From NCBI RefSeq assembly GCF_011752995.1, contig NZ_VWWL01000007.1, positions 248,001-312,000 on the forward strand: a DNA stretch of 64,000 bases, written 5' to 3'. Position 1 is the first letter of the stretch, and each line of letters starts with the position of its first letter. A program made the position numbers and the translations under genes. The notes below the pieces were generated by a model. It saw only the letters and a program-made list of their open reading frames with translations. It had not been told where the DNA came from and searched no databases. Shown here one piece after another: positions 1-8,632 of the stretch. The stretch is from Burkholderia sp. Ax-1724. Lineage in GTDB: Bacteria > Pseudomonadota > Gammaproteobacteria > Burkholderiales > Burkholderiaceae.

Positions 1-103
1 AGCGATTCCAGCGAAGGTGGGCAGCTTTTGTGGTCTGGTCGCACCGATTCGGGTAAAAAAAGCGCTTTGGGTCGCTACAAACGGCCGTTACCAATCAGTC
101 CCG

Positions 104-754
104 CTAAATGTTTTCGCTCTGAGTCGTGCCGCTCTGCGCATGCCTTGGCCCGCGAGTTTCCAGCACTTCATCGATTAATCCATATTGCCTCGCCTCGAGT
201 GCCGACATGAAGTTGTCACGGTCGGTGTCGCGCGCGATTTCTTCGATGCTGCGGCCAGTGCGTTCCGCCATCATCGCGTTGAGGCGCGCGCGCGAATACA
301 GCACCTCCTTTGCCTGAATCTCGATGTCCGCCGCGGTGCCCTGGCCGCCGCCGGACGGCTGGTGAATCATGATGCGCGCGTTCGGCAGCGCGTACCGCTT
401 GCCACGTTGCCCCGCAGTGAGCAGGAACGTTCCCATGCTTGCGGTGAAGCCCGTGCACAGGGTCGAGACCGCGGGCTTGATGAACTGCATCGTGTCGTAA
501 ATCGCGAGACCGTCGTACACCGAACCGCCCGGCGAGTTGATGTAAAAAGAAATATCCTTGTCAGGGTTCTCGGATTCCAGAAACAGCAACTGCGCGACGA
601 TCAGACTGGCCGATTGCTCGTTCACCGGCCCGACCAGAAACACAATGCGCTCGCGCAGCAGACGGGAGTAAATATCGTACGCGCGTTCGCCGCGGCCGGA
701 CTGTTCGATTACCGTTGGCACGAGACTGGAAGCGGATGGGGGGCTGGAAGGCAT
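104..754 (-). CDS. clpP: ATP-dependent Clp protease proteolytic subunit, orphan paralogue
   Basis: Cytoplasmic serine peptidase subunit that forms the barrel-shaped core working with Clp unfoldases. The 216-residue product has the family fold, with the nucleophile in TASMG (Ser106), the catalytic His in MIHQP (His131) and the Asp in RDTDRDNF (Asp180). The N-terminal segment [19 protein letters not shown] is typical of ClpP. I chose the ATG at 754 because GAGG lies 8-11 bases upstream; an ATG ten codons further out has no such site. The neighbours are a sigma factor and no clpX or tig, so this is probably the second ClpP that many Burkholderia carry rather than the housekeeping copy. Residues around the active site ([14 protein letters not shown]) differ from the usual GLAASMGAFLLAAG, which fits a paralogue. 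The partner unfoldase cannot be told from the sequence. Confidence 0.93.
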   Translation of the reverse strand: MPSSPPSASSLVPTVIEQSGRGERAYDIYSRLLRERIVFLVGPVNEQSASLIVAQLLFLESENPDKDISFYINSPGGSVYDGLAIYDTMQFIKPAVSTLCTGFTASMGTFLLTAGQRGKRYALPNARIMIHQPSGGGQGTAADIEIQAKEVLYSRARLNAMMAERTGRSIEEIARDTDRDNFMSALEARQYGLIDEVLETRGPRHAQSGTTQSENI

Positions 755-1022
755 GGAGTCCTCGTTACGCGTGACGTGACACATGGGTGGCGCCAGTGGT
801 GAGTAGATGCGTGGGCGACGCTGGTTTGGAAACCGCGCGCTTCATGCACCGGTTGTTGCTCATATGACGAAGCGGCGACCCGCCGTGTGACAGGAATTTT
901 TTTGTATGCCGCTGTCACATCGTCGAGCGCCCGGACGTCAAGCAAGGAATACCGGCGATGGCGAACGTCCCTCGCAACGCCGCAGGCACACTTTTTCACC
1001 ACGCACGAACTGGAGGTCACGC

Positions 1023-2069
1023 ATGACGGAACAGGGAATCGACAAGGCATCCAGTTTCGAGGCCGCGCGCGCCCGTCTGCTCGCGCTCGCGTACCGGATG
1101 CTGGGCAGTCGGGCGGAAGCGGAAGACCTGGTGCAGGACGCTTGGCTCAAATGGCATCTGGCCGATACGCAAGCGGTGCAAACACCGGTCGCTTGGCTCA
1201 CCACGCTGACCACGCGCATGGCGATTGACCGCTTTCGGCAGGTGCAGCGGGAGCGCGCATCGCAAACCACCGGCTGGCTGCCGGAGCCGTGGCTCGACGA
1301 AGTCGCGCCATCCGCGGAGGAACTGGCGCTACGCACGGCAGACATGTCATATGGCGTGATGCTGCTGCTCGAACATCTGAAGCCGGAGGAGCGCGCAGCG
1401 TTCGTGCTGCACGAAGCCTTCGATTGCGACTATGCGGAGATCGCCTCGATTCTCGAACGCACACCGACCGCTTGCCGGCAGATCGTCCATCGGGCCAAGG
1501 CGCGGCTACAACGTGCCGGCGCACCGCTCAAGCGGCACGATCCGGCGTTGCATGGGCAGATCGTCGAGCGTTTGCGCGTGGCGCTGGAAATGCAGGACCG
1601 GGCGGGTCTGCTGCGGCTCTTTAGCGACGCGCCTGAAGTGATGAGCGACGCCCCCTTGTGCGTTCCGCAGAATGCGCCTGTGCATGCCGCGCTGAGCGAG
1701 CCAGTTCCGGCACCGGCGCGTGAACCCGTGCGTGCAGGCGAGCCGGCGCCCACCGACTGGATGAACGCGATAACCTCGCTCGCGCAGCAGGCGACCAATG
1801 CCGAGGTGGTATCGATGCAAGGGGCCGTGTGTATCGCGCTGTTCTGCGAGGGCGACGTCGTTGGAGTCATCGACGTGCTGACGGACGGCGCAACGGACAG
1901 TTCGGCGAGGATCGTCTCGTTGCGCATCGTGACCAGCGCCGCGCGTCTGGAGGCCGCTAACCGTATGCTGGGCCGGGAGGCGGTCAAGGAACTGCTTGCC
2001 CGGATTCAGCAGCGTCCGGGGGCTTTAGCTCCGGTGAGCCGCAATTTCCCAATTGATGTCGACGCATAG
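1023..2069 (+). CDS. ECF-type RNA polymerase sigma factor with C-terminal extension (SigJ/ECF41-like)
   Basis: Likely an alternative sigma factor that directs RNA polymerase to a small promoter set. Of 348 residues, about 10-75 match sigma-70 region 2 (LAYRMLGSRAEAEDLVQDAWLKW) and about 110-165 match region 4 (LKPEERAAFVLHEAFDCDYAEIA). The remaining 180 or so residues form an extension like the SnoaL-type domain of SigJ/ECF41 factors, which acts as a built-in modulator in that family. The DGGGKV motif usual in that extension is not seen; the equivalent stretch reads SDAPEVMSD, and a Pro/Ala-rich insert follows. The ATG at 1023 is preceded by GGAGG six bases away, better than the upstream in-frame start. 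No anti-sigma gene is adjacent, as expected for this type. Its 3' end overlaps the convergent EAL gene by 45 bases. Confidence 0.82.
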   Translation: MTEQGIDKASSFEAARARLLALAYRMLGSRAEAEDLVQDAWLKWHLADTQAVQTPVAWLTTLTTRMAIDRFRQVQRERASQTTGWLPEPWLDEVAPSAEELALRTADMSYGVMLLLEHLKPEERAAFVLHEAFDCDYAEIASILERTPTACRQIVHRAKARLQRAGAPLKRHDPALHGQIVERLRVALEMQDRAGLLRLFSDAPEVMSDAPLCVPQNAPVHAALSEPVPAPAREPVRAGEPAPTDWMNAITSLAQQATNAEVVSMQGAVCIALFCEGDVVGVIDVLTDGATDSSARIVSLRIVTSAARLEAANRMLGREAVKELLARIQQRPGALAPVSRNFPIDVDA

Positions 2070-3302
2070 CACCTGCGTGCCGTGTGGCGTATGGGCAGCA
2101 ATCGAGGCAGTGACGCACAGGTGCGCTTCGTTGATCGACAGATACGGCGGCGTCAGATGCACCTGACCGGGTTGACGCATCGCCTGAATAAAGTACGGGC
2201 GTCGCTCCCAGCTTGCGCCTTCCGAATGCAGCAGCGGGCGGAAGCGCTTGGCGCGTTGCGACGTGCGGCCCGGTGGCAACACGTTGTCGCCAATCTGCCG
2301 GCCCGAACCGTCCAGCACGAAGCAGCGAGCCGTTTCGTCAAGTGCGAGCAGCGGCGCGGTGGCTTCGTCGAGCGACTCTCCGGCAACCAATTGCGCGGCG
2401 GCCGTCTCCAGCGCGGCGGCATAGGGCGCGAGCCGCTCGGACTGCGCCTTCTCGCGCGTTGCAACCCGTTGGCGCAGCGCGGCGGAGAGCGTATCCATGA
2501 GGCCTGCTGCGGCTTGCGGCTTGACCGGTTCGACACTTGGGCCCGCGAAAAAAGCGCCCTGGACGAAGTCCACGTTGCATTCCAGCGCGATCAGGGCATC
2601 ACGCTTGGTGCTCAGGCCGCCCATCAGCACCAGTTGCCCCGATTCGTGCAGCAGCGAGACGAGGCCCGGCAGTACGCGTTCGATATGCGAGTGTTCGCTG
2701 GCTTGCGCGAGGATGCAGCGGTCGAGTGTGACGATGTCCGGTCGCAGATTCCACACGCGGTCGATATTCGAATGCTTCACGCCGAAGCCGTCGAGCGCAA
2801 TCAGGAAGCCGGATTTACGCAGTACGTCGATGATTTCGGTAAAGCGCGTGGTTTCACCGCCCGCCTGCTCGGGCACTTCGAGCACCACGCGTTGCGGCGG
2901 CAAACCAAGTGTTTTCAGGCTGGCAAGCAGCGCGTCACCGTAGCTGGTGTCCATCAGCGCGGCCGGATGCAGACTCAGGAAGAGCCATTCGTCGTGACTG
3001 TCGAACGCGTTGAAATTGCCGAGATGCAGCGACTCAGCCAGGCGCCCGAGTTCAAGCAGGTCGCCGCGGCGCGCGGCTTGCGTGAAAACTTCGTGGGAGG
3101 GCACGTGCTGAGCATGTTCGTCGTGAGCGCGCAGCGAGGCGTGATACCCGATTGCACGTCGGTGCGACACCGAAAAAACGGGCTGAAACACACTGAAAAC
3201 GGTGTATCCGCCATACAGAACGGTACGCCGGGAGCCTTCGTCGCCGGCCATCGGGCGGGGTGGCTGAAAGCCGGGAGGATCGAGTTCGATCATGCTCATC
3301 AT
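2025..3302 (-). CDS. Degenerate EAL-domain protein with C-terminal YkuI/Cache-like domain
   Basis: A 425-residue cytoplasmic protein related to cyclic di-GMP phosphodiesterases. The EAL domain spans about residues 30-260, but the hallmark residues have changed: the EALLR signature reads HASLR (54-58), DDFG reads DGFG (171-174), the LKIDR motif reads VTLDR, and EGVE reads GGLS. The metal- and catalysis-related residues are therefore mostly lost, so hydrolysis is unlikely. The protein more probably senses a ligand or binds a partner. Residues about 300-425 resemble the EAL-associated domain of Bacillus YkuI, a PAS/Cache-like fold, with RRPYFIQAM and CVTASIAAH as the recognisable blocks. Three ATGs lie within the first four codons and I kept the first; no clear Shine-Dalgarno site is present. 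It runs tail to tail into the sigma factor gene. Confidence 0.8.
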   Translation of the reverse strand: MMSMIELDPPGFQPPRPMAGDEGSRRTVLYGGYTVFSVFQPVFSVSHRRAIGYHASLRAHDEHAQHVPSHEVFTQAARRGDLLELGRLAESLHLGNFNAFDSHDEWLFLSLHPAALMDTSYGDALLASLKTLGLPPQRVVLEVPEQAGGETTRFTEIIDVLRKSGFLIALDGFGVKHSNIDRVWNLRPDIVTLDRCILAQASEHSHIERVLPGLVSLLHESGQLVLMGGLSTKRDALIALECNVDFVQGAFFAGPSVEPVKPQAAAGLMDTLSAALRQRVATREKAQSERLAPYAAALETAAAQLVAGESLDEATAPLLALDETARCFVLDGSGRQIGDNVLPPGRTSQRAKRFRPLLHSEGASWERRPYFIQAMRQPGQVHLTPPYLSINEAHLCVTASIAAHTPHGTQVLCVDINWEIAAHRS

Positions 3303-3640
3303 GTCAGTCGTGTGGAAGTGGCGGCGCTTGCAGGCTCGGCACGAGTTCGCACGCGCAGATACGAAAGTTTACAGGATAGGCCAGCAAGAACTATGCGCGT
3401 GCACAAACACTGCGTGGGCGTCCAGCCACCATGCTCCGACTCGACCTTCGAGGCCACAATTGTGCGCCCGCTCAAGCGTGAAGGCGATGATTCGCACTTC
3501 GCTGGTGCGCGGCGCGCCCTGTTGCAGGTCGGCAGCGCTCGTCGATGGCCCGTGCCGCGGGCCACTCGAGAAGGCGCTTTACCTCGTCGCAACGGGTCCG
3601 GCGATCGGCCTCGCGCCCGGTCCAGCGTTCAGTTCAACGA

Positions 3641-5101
3641 TCAGGCCCGTTCTGACGGATCGGTTTTTTTCGCGGGAGTGCGAATGTCCGGCGCCAACTG
3701 CGCGAAGATCCATGACGAACAAGCGGTAATGATGCCGACGCAGAGGAACGTGGCATGAAACGCGGGCAGCGAATTGGCTGCGGTCACGCGCTGCATGATG
3801 CCGGTGAAGGTCGCGAGCAACGCGCCGGCCACCGTTACGCCGAGGCTCATCGAGAGCATCTGTACCAGCGAGAACAGGCTGTTGCCACTGCTTGCGCCGC
3901 CAGTGCCGAGGTCCTTCAGCGTCAACGTATTCATTGCGGTGAACTGCATGGAGTTGACGCCGCCGAAAATCGCGAGTTGCACGAGCCGCAGCCACAGTGG
4001 CTGACTCGCGCTCGTGAGCGCAAAACTTGCCATCATCAGGCCGACCAGGATTGTGTTGGTCATCAGCACGCTTCGGTAGCTGTACCTGACAATCAGCTTC
4101 GTCACGAGACGCTTGGATACCATGCCCGCAGCCGCGACGGGCAGCATCATGAGGCCGGCTTCGAAGGCGCTATAGCCGAGACTCACCTGCAGCAACAGGG
4201 GAATCAGGTAGGGCATCGAGCCGCTGCCGATCCGCGCGAACAGGTTGCCGAGCAGGCCGACGCTGAAAGTGTGGATCTTGAACAGATCGAGCGGGAAGAT
4301 TGGCGCCGGCTCGCGCACCGCGTGCAAACCATAGGCGACGAAGCAGGCGAGGCTCAGAATCAGCAGAACCAGCACCGTGGCGTGCTGAATGCCGAATTCG
4401 GTACGGCCGTCGAGCGCGAAAGAAATCGCCACCATGCCGACAATCAGAAACAGGTAACCCTGTATATCGAACTTGCCGGTGTCTTCGTTGCGACTATCCG
4501 GCATGAAGATAAACGTCGCAATGCAGCCCACGATGCCGACCGGCACGTTGATCAGAAAGATCCAGTGCCACGATGCGATCTTGACGAGCCAGCCTCCAAG
4601 CGTTGGCCCGATCAGCGGCCCGATCAGGCCTGGAATCGCCACGAACGACAACGCCGGCAGGTAGCGTTCCGCCGGAAAAGTGCGCAGCACGGCGAGTCGT
4701 CCCACTGGCAGCAGCATCGCGCCGCCCACGCCCTGCAGAACGCGGTAGATCACCAGTTGATTCAGCGTATGCGCGTTCGCGCACAGCAGCGAGCCGACCG
4801 CGAACACGAGGATCGCGCTGAAGAACACGCGGCGCGTGCCGAGCTTGTCGGCGAGCCAGCCGGACACGGGAATCATCACCGCCATCGTCAACGAATAGGC
4901 GATCACCACCGATTGCATGCGCAGCGGCAACTCGCCGAGGCTTGTCGCCATCGCGGGGAGCGCGGTGTTGACGATCGTCGAGTCGAGCGTCTGCATGAAG
5001 AAGCCGGTGGCGACGAGCCACAGCATGACGGTGAGCGAACGGGCCGAAGGGGTCGGGGCCGTGTCGCTGGCGAGGGCGGGCGGAGTCGGCGTCATGGGCA
5101 T
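3641..5101 (-). CDS. DHA2-family MFS multidrug efflux transporter (MdtD/EmrB-like)
   Basis: Inner-membrane proton-driven drug/H+ antiporter of 486 residues, close to the usual length for the 14-helix DHA2 family. Visible motifs are LDSTIVNTALPAM in helix 1, the motif A loop GWLADKLGTRRVF after helix 2, RVLQGVGGAMLLPVGR in helix 4, and the antiporter motif C region GPLIGPTLGGW in helix 5. Helices are evenly spread to the C terminus. The substrate cannot be read from sequence. The gene follows the MocR-type regulator gene on the same strand after a 114-base gap with no evident terminator, so the two may be co-transcribed. No periplasmic adaptor or outer-membrane partner gene is nearby, which argues for a stand-alone pump of the MdtD kind. 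Confidence 0.88.
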   Translation of the reverse strand: MPMTPTPPALASDTAPTPSARSLTVMLWLVATGFFMQTLDSTIVNTALPAMATSLGELPLRMQSVVIAYSLTMAVMIPVSGWLADKLGTRRVFFSAILVFAVGSLLCANAHTLNQLVIYRVLQGVGGAMLLPVGRLAVLRTFPAERYLPALSFVAIPGLIGPLIGPTLGGWLVKIASWHWIFLINVPVGIVGCIATFIFMPDSRNEDTGKFDIQGYLFLIVGMVAISFALDGRTEFGIQHATVLVLLILSLACFVAYGLHAVREPAPIFPLDLFKIHTFSVGLLGNLFARIGSGSMPYLIPLLLQVSLGYSAFEAGLMMLPVAAAGMVSKRLVTKLIVRYSYRSVLMTNTILVGLMMASFALTSASQPLWLRLVQLAIFGGVNSMQFTAMNTLTLKDLGTGGASSGNSLFSLVQMLSMSLGVTVAGALLATFTGIMQRVTAANSLPAFHATFLCVGIITACSSWIFAQLAPDIRTPAKKTDPSERA

Positions 5102-5215
5102 GGAGGGCGGCTTGGCACGCAGGGACGGGCTGGGAGTCGCTATTTTATGGAAAAGCGTGGCCTGGCGCAGCCATTTACGGGGGCGGGTGCATGGGGCGGC
5201 TTGCCTGCCCTGCCT

Positions 5216-6634
5216 TCAGTCGTCCGGCGTCAGCTTCGCGGCCGCGCGGAAAAACGCCAACGCGCGCGGATCGTTTCCGAATGCCACATGAATCCGCGTC
5301 CACGGGCTCGGCTCCTGGTTTGGCCGGAAGTGGTGGCCCGGCGCGACCGTCACCCCGAACGGGGCGCCGCATTCCACGAGCCGCTCGGCGTTGGCGACGT
5401 GCGGCACGCGTGCCCAGACGAATTTGCCGCCCGCCGGTTTCTCGAAAATTTCCCAGCCGGCGTCCTCGAGCGTCTGGATAGTCGAGCCGAGCGCGTCGCG
5501 CATCTGGCGGCGCAGACGTTCGAGGTATTTACGATACGCGCCGCGCTCCAGCATCGATACCGCGACCGCTTCGGCAAAGCGCGAGCCGCCGATGCTCGTC
5601 AGCATCTTGATATCGACGAGGTCCTTGATGATCGCGTGGCTTGCCACCACGCAGCCGATTCGCAGCGACGACGACAGTGTCTTCGACAGTCCGCCCACGT
5701 AAATCACCTGTTCGAGCTGATCGAGCGTGGCGAGGCGGTCGCTGGGATCGGTCTGGAAGTCGGCGTAGATATCGTCTTCGATAATCGCGAAGCGATGCTC
5801 GCGCGCCATTTGCAGGAGCCGGAACGCGACCTGCGGCGCTACCGTGGTGCCGGTCGGGTTATGGAACACGGTGTTGATCAGCAGTAGCTTCGGCCGGTGC
5901 AGCTTGAGCTGCGCTTCCATCGCGTCGAGATCGAGTCCGTTGTGGACGCGGGCAATGCCGACCAGCCTGACGCCATGCAGCTTCAGCAGGCCGTACAGGT
6001 TGTAGTAGCCGGGGTCTTCGACAAAGATCGTATCGCCGGCCTTCAGCATGTAGCGCATCAGCAGATCGAACGCCTGGCTCGCGCCGTTGGTGATGAGAAT
6101 TTGCGACACTTCGGCGTGGATGCCCAACTGCGCGATGCGGGTGCGCAGATGCTCGCGCAGGAGCGGGTTGCCGAGCGGTGTCGCGTAATCGACCATGCTC
6201 GCCGGATCGGTGCGCGACACGTGGCGGATCGCCTGGGCGATGCCGTCCATATCGCGCCAGCTTTCCGGAATAAAGCCGCTGCCGAGCTTCAGCGTTTCGC
6301 CCGGATGGCTGAACTGCTGCAGCAGGTGGTCCGATTCATCCTCGGCGCGGCGTGGGTCCGAGGCGCCTGTGCAGAGCGTGCTCGCCGGTTGACGATTGGC
6401 GACGTAGAAGCCGGAGCCGTGACGCGAGTCGACATAGCCGAGCGACACCAGCCGGTCGTAAGCCTCGATTACCGGAAAGCGGCTTACGCCGAAGTCGGCG
6501 GCGAACTGGCGAATCGACGGCAATTTCGAACCGGGGTGCGCGTTGCGCGAGCGAATCCAGGCGGTGACGCCCGCGACGATCTGTTCGGTTAGCGGCACGC
6601 CGTTGTCCCGATCGAGCTGGATATCGAGCTTCAT
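5216..6634 (-). CDS. MocR-type GntR/aminotransferase fusion regulator
   Basis: Transcription factor that joins a GntR winged helix-turn-helix (about residues 8-80; SKLPSIRQFAADFGVSRFPVIEAYDRL) to a fold-type-I aminotransferase domain (about 115-472). The pyridoxal-phosphate lysine is Lys318 in GGLSKTLSSSLRIG, and the cofactor-site NPTGT block is at 259-263, so PLP binding is likely. MocR proteins usually use PLP or an adduct as signal rather than catalysing transamination. The ATG at 6634 has GGAGG with good spacing; the open frame continues upstream but that part is not protein-like. The gene is divergent from a DUF2917 gene with an inverted repeat between them, the usual MocR layout, so that gene and itself are the likely targets. 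The MFS gene downstream may be in the same transcript. Confidence 0.9.
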   Translation of the reverse strand: MKLDIQLDRDNGVPLTEQIVAGVTAWIRSRNAHPGSKLPSIRQFAADFGVSRFPVIEAYDRLVSLGYVDSRHGSGFYVANRQPASTLCTGASDPRRAEDESDHLLQQFSHPGETLKLGSGFIPESWRDMDGIAQAIRHVSRTDPASMVDYATPLGNPLLREHLRTRIAQLGIHAEVSQILITNGASQAFDLLMRYMLKAGDTIFVEDPGYYNLYGLLKLHGVRLVGIARVHNGLDLDAMEAQLKLHRPKLLLINTVFHNPTGTTVAPQVAFRLLQMAREHRFAIIEDDIYADFQTDPSDRLATLDQLEQVIYVGGLSKTLSSSLRIGCVVASHAIIKDLVDIKMLTSIGGSRFAEAVAVSMLERGAYRKYLERLRRQMRDALGSTIQTLEDAGWEIFEKPAGGKFVWARVPHVANAERLVECGAPFGVTVAPGHHFRPNQEPSPWTRIHVAFGNDPRALAFFRAAAKLTPDD

Positions 6635-6696
6635 ACCGTGGTCTCCTCCGCGGGCCGGCGAGCCGAAATTGCCACTCACGTCGAGCCAATCAGGCC

Positions 6697-6747
6697 AACT
6701 GTCCGGTTTTTTAACTGAACAGTTCCGATGAAAGTGTTCGGAACTGT
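6697..6747. promoter_or_regulatory. Probable MocR operator
   Basis: The 180-base divergent gap holds a perfect 10-base inverted repeat, ACAGTTCCGA (6719-6728) and TCGGAACTGT (6738-6747), with 9 bases between arms. The hexamer AACTGT or AACTGA also occurs in direct orientation at 6697, 6713 and 6742. MocR regulators typically bind two or three direct half-sites plus an inverted one in such gaps. The assignment to the adjacent MocR is inferred from position. Confidence 0.55.
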
Positions 6748-6814
6748 GCATGGGTCTCCGATCATCGCACGTCAATAATCGGTACAACAGAAAAGTTTTT
6801 TTAGGAGAACGGCG

Positions 6815-7120
6815 ATGCGTGAAGTCCGGATTTTCGAACTCGAACATGGCGAGCCCGCGGCGGCCTGGCGTGTCGCGCGTCCGTCGATATTCAAGGTGAT
6901 CTCGGGCGAGGTCTGGTTGACAGTCGAGGGCGAGCACGAGGATCACTGGCTGGCGATGGGCGAGTCGATCGAACTGCCGCGCGGCGCGGTCGCGTGGATC
7001 AGCGCCGGGCAGGCGGGGGCGCGTTTTGCGCTCGCGAGCGGTTCTGAGCACGCGGTGCCGAAGCCACTATTCGGCCGGCCGATGCTGGCCTGGCTGGCAC
7101 GCCGCCCGAGCGTGGTCTGA
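6815..7120 (+). CDS. DUF2917 domain protein
   Basis: A 101-residue cytoplasmic protein matching the DUF2917 pattern: a small cupin-like beta barrel with IFKVISGEVWLTVEGEHEDHWLAMGESIELPRGAVAWISAG at about residues 25-68. No signal peptide or metal-binding histidine cluster is evident. AGGAG lies seven bases before the ATG. The gene is divergent from the MocR regulator and separated from it by the operator-like repeats, so it is probably regulated by it. The family has no established function; the barrel suggests ligand binding. The last 15 residues (GRPMLAWLARRP) are basic and could form a helix. Confidence 0.82.
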   Translation: MREVRIFELEHGEPAAAWRVARPSIFKVISGEVWLTVEGEHEDHWLAMGESIELPRGAVAWISAGQAGARFALASGSEHAVPKPLFGRPMLAWLARRPSVV

Positions 7121-7270
7121 AGCCGTTCCACGAGCGGTGGTTGGCGCGCGTTTAGCCCATGCCCGTTCGTGGTAGCGCGCGGAGCCTCAAGAGACGAGGG
7201 GATCGGCGCATCCGCACCTGGGTCTCGCCGCGTGCTCCAGCTCAGCAGCCCATGCACCCATCGCCGCGAA

Positions 7271-8506
7271 TCACCTGTCCACCTCATATTCCCCGATATA
7301 CCGTGCGCGCGGCCGGATCAACCGTCCGTCGCGTGCCTGTTCCATCGCATGAGCAATCCAGCCGACCACGCGCCCGACCGCGAATAACGTGAACGCCGCG
7401 CCGGCCGGCAAGCCGAGCACCCGCTCGATCGCGGCCAATGCAAAATCGACAGTCGGCTCGGCGCCGGTCGTGTCGCGCACCGCGCGCGCGAGCCTCAGCA
7501 CATTGTCGAGCGATGAGCGGCTGGGCGCACGGTCGGCGAGCATCGTCAACAGTAATTGCGCGCGCGGATCGCCATCTGGATAAAGCGGATGACCGAAGCC
7601 CGACAGCAGCGGACCCTGCGCGCCTTGTTCGGAATGCGCGAGACGGTTCGCGAGGTAGCGGTCCAGATCGGGCGCGCGCGCCGCTTCTTCGAGCAGTGCG
7701 GCGATGCGCACCGTTTCCCCGCCGTGACGCGGACCGGCCAGCGCCGCGAGTCCGCCCGCCACCGCGCCGAACAGGTGCGTCCCCGTCGAGGTGATGCAGC
7801 GGACCGTAAACGTCGACGCGTTGAGTTCGTGATCCGCACAGGCGACCAGCGCCGCGCGCAGCAGTGCGCTCTGTTGCCGGTTGCGGACCTGCCACGCGGC
7901 GGCGAGTTGCCGGTGTAGCGGTTCGTTCGACGGCGCCGCCGGCAGCATCGCCGCAGCCAGCAGCCGCATGACGGCGCATGCGGTGTCGAGTTGCGCGTCG
8001 CGGCCGAGCGCCCACACACGCGGCATCTGCGCCGCGGCGGCCGGCAGCAGCACGAGCGCGCGATCGAGCGGCGTGCTGTCGCTCCACAGTTTGAGCCACG
8101 CGCCCCATTGCGCGGGCGCGAGCGGCACGGCCGGCGCGTTGGCGATGCGCCGCGCGCTGCATTCCCACAGCAGCGCCGCGACGTCTTCGAGCGATGCGCT
8201 GCGCGCGAGCTCCATCGCATCGTGTCCGCGATACAGAAGACGCCCGTCTGCGACCAGCGTGATCGACGATTCGAGCACCGGCACGCCCCAGTCCAGCACC
8301 TTCTGTGCGACCTTGCCCGCACGCTTGCCGTCGGCCTTGCGGCGCGCGAGGCGGCGTACTTCGGCGGCATCGTAGAGGCGGTGCCGGCCTTGCGCGTCCG
8401 GCGACGAGCCGAGCATGCCGCGGCTCACGTACGCATACAGCGTGGGCAGGCTGATGTCGAGCATTGCGGCCGCTTCGGCGGCGGTGAGGAAAGTCTGGGC
8501 TGGCAT
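7271..8506 (-). CDS. Citrate synthase family protein with N-terminal MerR-like DNA-binding domain
   Basis: A 411-residue fusion. Residues about 5-58 form a MerR/excisionase-type helix-turn-helix with wing (LTAAEAAAMLDISLPTLYAYV then RHRLYDAAEVRRLARR). Residues about 72-405 are a full citrate synthase domain. The three catalytic positions are kept: His261 in GPRHGG, His306 in GFGHPLYPDGDPR and Asp354 in TVDFAL. ADHELNAST (around His226) and RPRARYIGE near the C terminus are also typical. Condensation of an acyl-CoA with oxaloacetate or a similar keto acid is therefore plausible, but the DNA-binding domain suggests a trigger enzyme that regulates transcription in response to substrate or product. 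It is divergent from a CoA-transferase gene across a palindrome cluster at 8529-8565, the obvious binding site. It is not the housekeeping gltA, which lacks this domain. Confidence 0.88.
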   Translation of the reverse strand: MPAQTFLTAAEAAAMLDISLPTLYAYVSRGMLGSSPDAQGRHRLYDAAEVRRLARRKADGKRAGKVAQKVLDWGVPVLESSITLVADGRLLYRGHDAMELARSASLEDVAALLWECSARRIANAPAVPLAPAQWGAWLKLWSDSTPLDRALVLLPAAAAQMPRVWALGRDAQLDTACAVMRLLAAAMLPAAPSNEPLHRQLAAAWQVRNRQQSALLRAALVACADHELNASTFTVRCITSTGTHLFGAVAGGLAALAGPRHGGETVRIAALLEEAARAPDLDRYLANRLAHSEQGAQGPLLSGFGHPLYPDGDPRAQLLLTMLADRAPSRSSLDNVLRLARAVRDTTGAEPTVDFALAAIERVLGLPAGAAFTLFAVGRVVGWIAHAMEQARDGRLIRPRARYIGEYEVDR

Positions 8507-8528
8507 GAAAACGTGTGGAAACCGAAGA

Positions 8529-8565
8529 AATCAATATATATTGATTATCATAATCAAGATTGATT
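8529..8565. promoter_or_regulatory. Overlapping palindromic operators between citrate synthase and CoA-transferase genes
   Basis: Three interleaved palindromes built from the same half-site TTGATT/AATCAA. They are a perfect 18-base palindrome AATCAATATATATTGATT (8529-8546), TTGATTAT-C-ATAATCAA (8541-8557) and AATCAA-GA-TTGATT (8552-8565). This AT-rich block stands out in a GC-rich region and occupies the divergent promoter position. It is most likely bound by the helix-turn-helix of the citrate synthase fusion. Binding is inferred; the symmetry is directly visible. Confidence 0.7.
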
Positions 8566-8632
8566 GCGGCAAGGCGGAATTCTAGACTCGGGTCACTTCA
8601 TTTCCGTCAGCGCGCCGAACGCGCCCCATGCC

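Noticed and set aside
185..802. Plus-strand frame of about 205 residues antisense to clpP
   Set aside because: Arg/His-rich, no ribosome site and fully covered by a well-supported ClpP gene on the other strand.
2082..3758. Long plus-strand frame antisense to the EAL gene
   Set aside because: Shadow frame of GC-rich coding DNA; composition is Arg/Gly/Gln-rich with no recognisable domain.
3755..5887. 710-residue plus-strand frame antisense to the MFS and MocR genes
   Set aside because: Gln/His/Arg-rich mirror of two clear genes; no motif.
8564..8632. TTG start extending the CoA-transferase by 23 residues
   Set aside because: Lies inside the palindromic operator, lacks a ribosome site and adds no family-like sequence.
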